From: Chloroflexota bacterium
GTDB lineage: Bacteria > Chloroflexota > Ktedonobacteria > Ktedonobacterales > Ktedonobacteraceae
Reading direction: 5' to 3'
Assembly (NCBI GenBank): GCA_902812455.1
Contig: CADDZH010000151.1
Location: forward strand, 1 to 8,582
DNA length: 8,582 nucleotides
Part shown: in pieces, positions 6,300-8,582 of the stretch
Position numbering within the stretch: the stretch's first letter is position 1
Layout: each line of letters opens with the position of its first letter
Notes under the pieces: generated by a model
The model's input: the letters and a program-made list of their open reading frames with translations, nothing else
Told to the model about the DNA's origin: nothing
The model's database searches: none
Translations under genes and position numbers: made by a program

Positions 6300-6379
6300 T
6301 GAGGAGATAAATGAGGTAAAATAAATTATGAACATCCATATGAAATGCAATGAATTGACATATCGATAGGAGAATGTTT

Positions 6380-7114
6380 GTGGCACGCAAAATTCTGGTG
6401 GTAGATGACGAGCCGGTACTGGTTGATACTATTGCCTATAACCTGGAGCAGGCAGGATACCAGGTCATTACAGCGGCGGATGGCGCCAGCGCCTTACAGG
6501 CGGCCCATCGCGAAGCGCCAGACCTGATCATCCTGGACATCATGCTTCCACAAATGGACGGGTTGGAAGTGTGCCGCCAGTTACGTCGCGAGAGCGATAC
6601 TGCGACAATCCCCATCATCATGCTCACCGCCAAAAGCGATGAAATAGATAAGGTTGTCGGCCTGGAAGTGGGGGCCGATGATTATGTCACCAAGCCCTTC
6701 GGTCGCCGGGAGTTGCTGGCCCGCGTTCGCGCTATGCTGCGTCGTGCTGATTACGTTCCGGCACAGGCACATGAGGAATCCTCAAAGGTGAAGGAAGTTC
6801 CTCAACCCCAGCGCGAATTAGTGGCCGGCCCGCTGCGTATAGACCTGGCGGGCCGGCGCGTCTTCTGCCGGGGCGAGGAGCTGGAATTGCAGCCCAAGCA
6901 ATTCGACTTGCTTGTTTACCTCGTGCGCAATCGCGGCACCGTCCTGACCCGCGATCAGTTGCTGCACAACGTCTGGGGCTACGAATACGCCGGTGATACA
7001 CGTACCGTCGATGTGCACATGCGCTGGCTGCGCGAGAAGATCGAGGAAGACCCCGCTAACCCTCGCCTGCTACAAACTGTACGAGGCGTGGGCTACGTCT
7101 TCCGCTGGTCATGA
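6380..7114 (+). CDS. phoB: PhoB/OmpR-family response regulator
   Basis: A two-component DNA-binding response regulator, inferred to control the phosphate regulon from its place after phoU and the Pho box upstream of pstS. I chose the GTG at 6380 (244 aa), 7 nt after TAGGAG (6367-6372); the in-frame ATG at 6374 is only 1 nt from that site. The receiver domain (1-120) has the acidic pocket D9-D10, phospho-acceptor D53 (LDIMLP), T83 (LTAKS) and K105 (TKPF), so it looks fully phosphorylatable. A charged linker of about 25 residues follows. The C-terminal winged helix carries LQPKQFDLLVYLVRNRG, the recognition-helix region TRTVDVHMRWLREKIE and the closing RGVGYVF. No histidine kinase gene is adjacent. 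The 80-nt gap after phoU shows no Pho box, so it is probably co-transcribed. Confidence 0.9.
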   Translation: MARKILVVDDEPVLVDTIAYNLEQAGYQVITAADGASALQAAHREAPDLIILDIMLPQMDGLEVCRQLRRESDTATIPIIMLTAKSDEIDKVVGLEVGADDYVTKPFGRRELLARVRAMLRRADYVPAQAHEESSKVKEVPQPQRELVAGPLRIDLAGRRVFCRGEELELQPKQFDLLVYLVRNRGTVLTRDQLLHNVWGYEYAGDTRTVDVHMRWLREKIEEDPANPRLLQTVRGVGYVFRWS

Positions 7115-7122
7115 AGCAGGTT

Positions 7123-7147
7123 GCCCAGTTTTAAGAGGTAACAGGGC
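7123..7147. terminator. Possible bidirectional stem-loop between convergent genes
   Basis: GCCCaGTT (7123-7130) and AACaGGGC (7140-7147) can pair with one A-A mismatch around a 9-nt loop. It sits exactly where the response regulator (ending 7114) and the glycosyltransferase (ending at 7131 on the other strand) converge. Neither strand shows a clear T-run after the stem, so termination is only a guess from position. Confidence 0.25.
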
Positions 7148-8519
7148 CACTCACAATCATATTGCCACCGGGAGCCTGGAAAGAAAAGGTCAATGTGCTA
7201 TAGGCGACGCTCACCTTCACTTCGCGATTGCGTGCTCCAAGACCTACCGGAGCCGCTTCCACTGCCTCTTTGATGCGACGAGCTAGCCTCTCTGCCTCGT
7301 GGTTCTCGGCCCGAATGACCGCCGTGACAATCCCAGGGCCATTGATCGAAAGTAGATCATCTTTGCGCAACTTGCTGCGCAAGAGCGGCAAGAGCTTGCG
7401 AGCAACCTCGGTTGCTTCGCGATCCTCCTGCTCGCGAAAGGCATCGCTCCCGTTTGCGCCCTCGAGAATAAAACGAAAGACGATCACGCTCTGGGCGTTA
7501 CAGATGCGACGCACGCTAAGTTCCCCTTCCTCGAGGTTTTTGGTCGAGTCCACCCTTTGCCAGATGTGATGGTCTCGTTTGCGCCAGAAGTCATAGAGGC
7601 CCATCAGGCGGGAGTAACCTTCCAGGAACACGGCTCCAAGCGTCCACAGCGCCTGTTTAGGATTGCTCATGGTGAAATCGCGGCAGGTAATAAGCTGGCG
7701 CAGGATAGGGCCGATCTTCATCGTCGACGCCTCATAGTGTTGCTGAACGAGCACCTTGAGATGCCCGGCAAAGATACGGCGACGCTGCCTGACATAATCG
7801 CGGAGATTGAGCGGCCCCTTATTGTAAACGACGCAGTCAGGTTCATAGAGCAAGCGGTAGCCAAGCTGGGAAATAAGAGCCTGGATAGAGATTTCATCGA
7901 CAGAACTGCTGGTAGGAATGCCTGAGATGACATTGCGGAAAGCTATGATCTCGCCAAGTTTAGGAGAGATGCGGGCAACCCGGTCATGCAAACGCCAGAG
8001 CAGATGGACGGTATGGCCCATAAAAGTCGAGGGGTCATTAACAGGCACCGGGCGGCCTCCAACCATGCCGGTAGAAGGATCTCTGAAGGGAACGCAAAGT
8101 TTCTCGAAAGCCCCATCTTCAGGGATAATATCTGCGCCAAGCAGGATCACTATCTCACTGGTAGCCTGCTTGAGGAAAAGATTGATGGCGGAGGCCTTAC
8201 CCTCCCTTTTTTCCTGCATACAGAGGCGCACTCGTGGCTCTTGCAAGGCGACATCTGCCACTATAGGCACGGTGCGATCGGTGCAGCCACTGGCCACAAC
8301 AATAACTTCTTTGATATGGATAGATGGCCCCAACTGCTCGAGCACGGCGCGCAGGGTGCGCTCGATAGTAGCCTCTTCGTTATAAGCCATAATGCCAACG
8401 CTGCATTCAATACATTCCTTATTCGCTATCTCATTTTCATTCACTGCTTCATTTGCTACTTCCCCGGTCTGGTGATTCAAATCCCCCAATGGTACTCCCT
8501 TTACCAGCTTTGTTGCCAT
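7131..8519 (-). CDS. GT2-family glycosyltransferase with C-terminal GGDEF-like domain
   Basis: A predicted sugar-transferring enzyme using a nucleotide-sugar donor. I chose the ATG at 8519 (462 aa) because AAAGGAG lies 9 nt upstream (8529-8535); an ATG at 8570 would place that site inside the gene. The GT-A domain (about 38-260) shows SVGIMAYNEE (donor binding), SGCTDRT (77-83), REGKASAIN, GADI (128-131, the DxD-like site), VDE (207-209, probable base region) and QRRRIFAGH (245-253), a variant of QxxRW. A hydrophobic stretch at 289-312 may touch the membrane; the multi-helix bundle of processive synthases is absent. Residues about 335-445 resemble a GGDEF domain: LRSKLRKDDLL, a degenerate NGPGI in place of GGDEF, AERLARRIKEAVEAA, then VKVSVAYSTLT. 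Substrate and product are unknown. It is convergent with the pst block, so likely independently transcribed. Confidence 0.82.
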   Translation of the reverse strand: MATKLVKGVPLGDLNHQTGEVANEAVNENEIANKECIECSVGIMAYNEEATIERTLRAVLEQLGPSIHIKEVIVVASGCTDRTVPIVADVALQEPRVRLCMQEKREGKASAINLFLKQATSEIVILLGADIIPEDGAFEKLCVPFRDPSTGMVGGRPVPVNDPSTFMGHTVHLLWRLHDRVARISPKLGEIIAFRNVISGIPTSSSVDEISIQALISQLGYRLLYEPDCVVYNKGPLNLRDYVRQRRRIFAGHLKVLVQQHYEASTMKIGPILRQLITCRDFTMSNPKQALWTLGAVFLEGYSRLMGLYDFWRKRDHHIWQRVDSTKNLEEGELSVRRICNAQSVIVFRFILEGANGSDAFREQEDREATEVARKLLPLLRSKLRKDDLLSINGPGIVTAVIRAENHEAERLARRIKEAVEAAPVGLGARNREVKVSVAYSTLTFSFQAPGGNMIVSGPVTS

Positions 8520-8582
8520 GCAAGGCGTCTCCTTTGCATATATAAAGACCATATAGATGAGTAAAAACAAGCAAGCGCATAT

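Noticed and set aside
6355..6360. Perfect TTGACA just upstream of the response regulator
   Set aside because: A matching -10 would fall on the start codon, where no suitable hexamer exists.
7986..8564. 192-codon + strand ORF opposite the glycosyltransferase
   Set aside because: The - strand frame carries clear GT2 motifs and a good ribosome site; the + strand product has no recognisable features.
8541..8570. Promoter-like TTGTTT and TTTATA with an 18-bp spacer upstream of the glycosyltransferase on the - strand
   Set aside because: Transcription would begin within the ribosome binding site at 8529-8535, so this pair is unlikely to serve the gene; the real promoter may lie past the window edge.

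Overview
The window holds a phosphate-uptake and phosphate-sensing locus. Seven genes on the + strand run in the order pstS, pstC, pstA, pstB, a small unknown gene, a second pstB and phoU, and a PhoB/OmpR-type response regulator follows them. A glycosyltransferase gene on the - strand converges on this block and its upstream end reaches the right edge. Base composition is moderately GC-rich. Shine-Dalgarno sites are mostly strong (AAGGAGG, AAAGGAG), PstS is a lipoprotein with a classic lipobox, and the leader carries TTAAC-type Pho boxes like those of Gram-positives. Together with a dispersed-repeat-like stretch at the left end, this suggests a soil-type member of the Chloroflexota, perhaps Ktedonobacteria. 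That assignment is inference from style, not a database match.

Layout. Positions 1-271 contain no convincing gene: a short open tail, a small hairpin before a T-rich stretch, and a palindrome-dense segment resembling a dispersed intergenic repeat. Positions 272-321 hold five TT(T/A/C)A(A/C)(C/G)-like units on an about 11-bp period, followed by an extended -10-like element. I read this as the Pho box and promoter of the operon. The inferred leader of about 100 nt starts with a strong stem-loop and ends with a 9-bp tandem repeat just before the pstS ribosome binding site. pstS (444-1580) is separated from pstC by two stem-loops. pstC, pstA and pstB are translationally coupled or tightly spaced. 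A 76-residue ORF with an excellent ribosome site lies between the two pstB genes; its fold signature resembles the C-terminal beta-barrel of IS481/Mu-type transposases. The second pstB carries an N-terminal extension and has a perfect inverted repeat over its likely ribosome site. phoU and the regulator follow. No PhoR-type kinase is visible.

How it works together. PstS binds phosphate outside the membrane, PstC/PstA form the channel, and either PstB supplies ATP hydrolysis. PhoU links transporter state to signalling. The response regulator probably binds the Pho box upstream of pstS, closing an autoregulatory loop within the locus. The convergent glycosyltransferase is probably a separate transcription unit. 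Its C-terminal third looks like a degenerate GGDEF domain, which would be an unusual fusion.

Most notable points: the GT2 plus GGDEF-like fusion, the transposase-CTD-like small protein embedded in the pst operon, the five-unit Pho box, and several RNA-level structures at gene starts.
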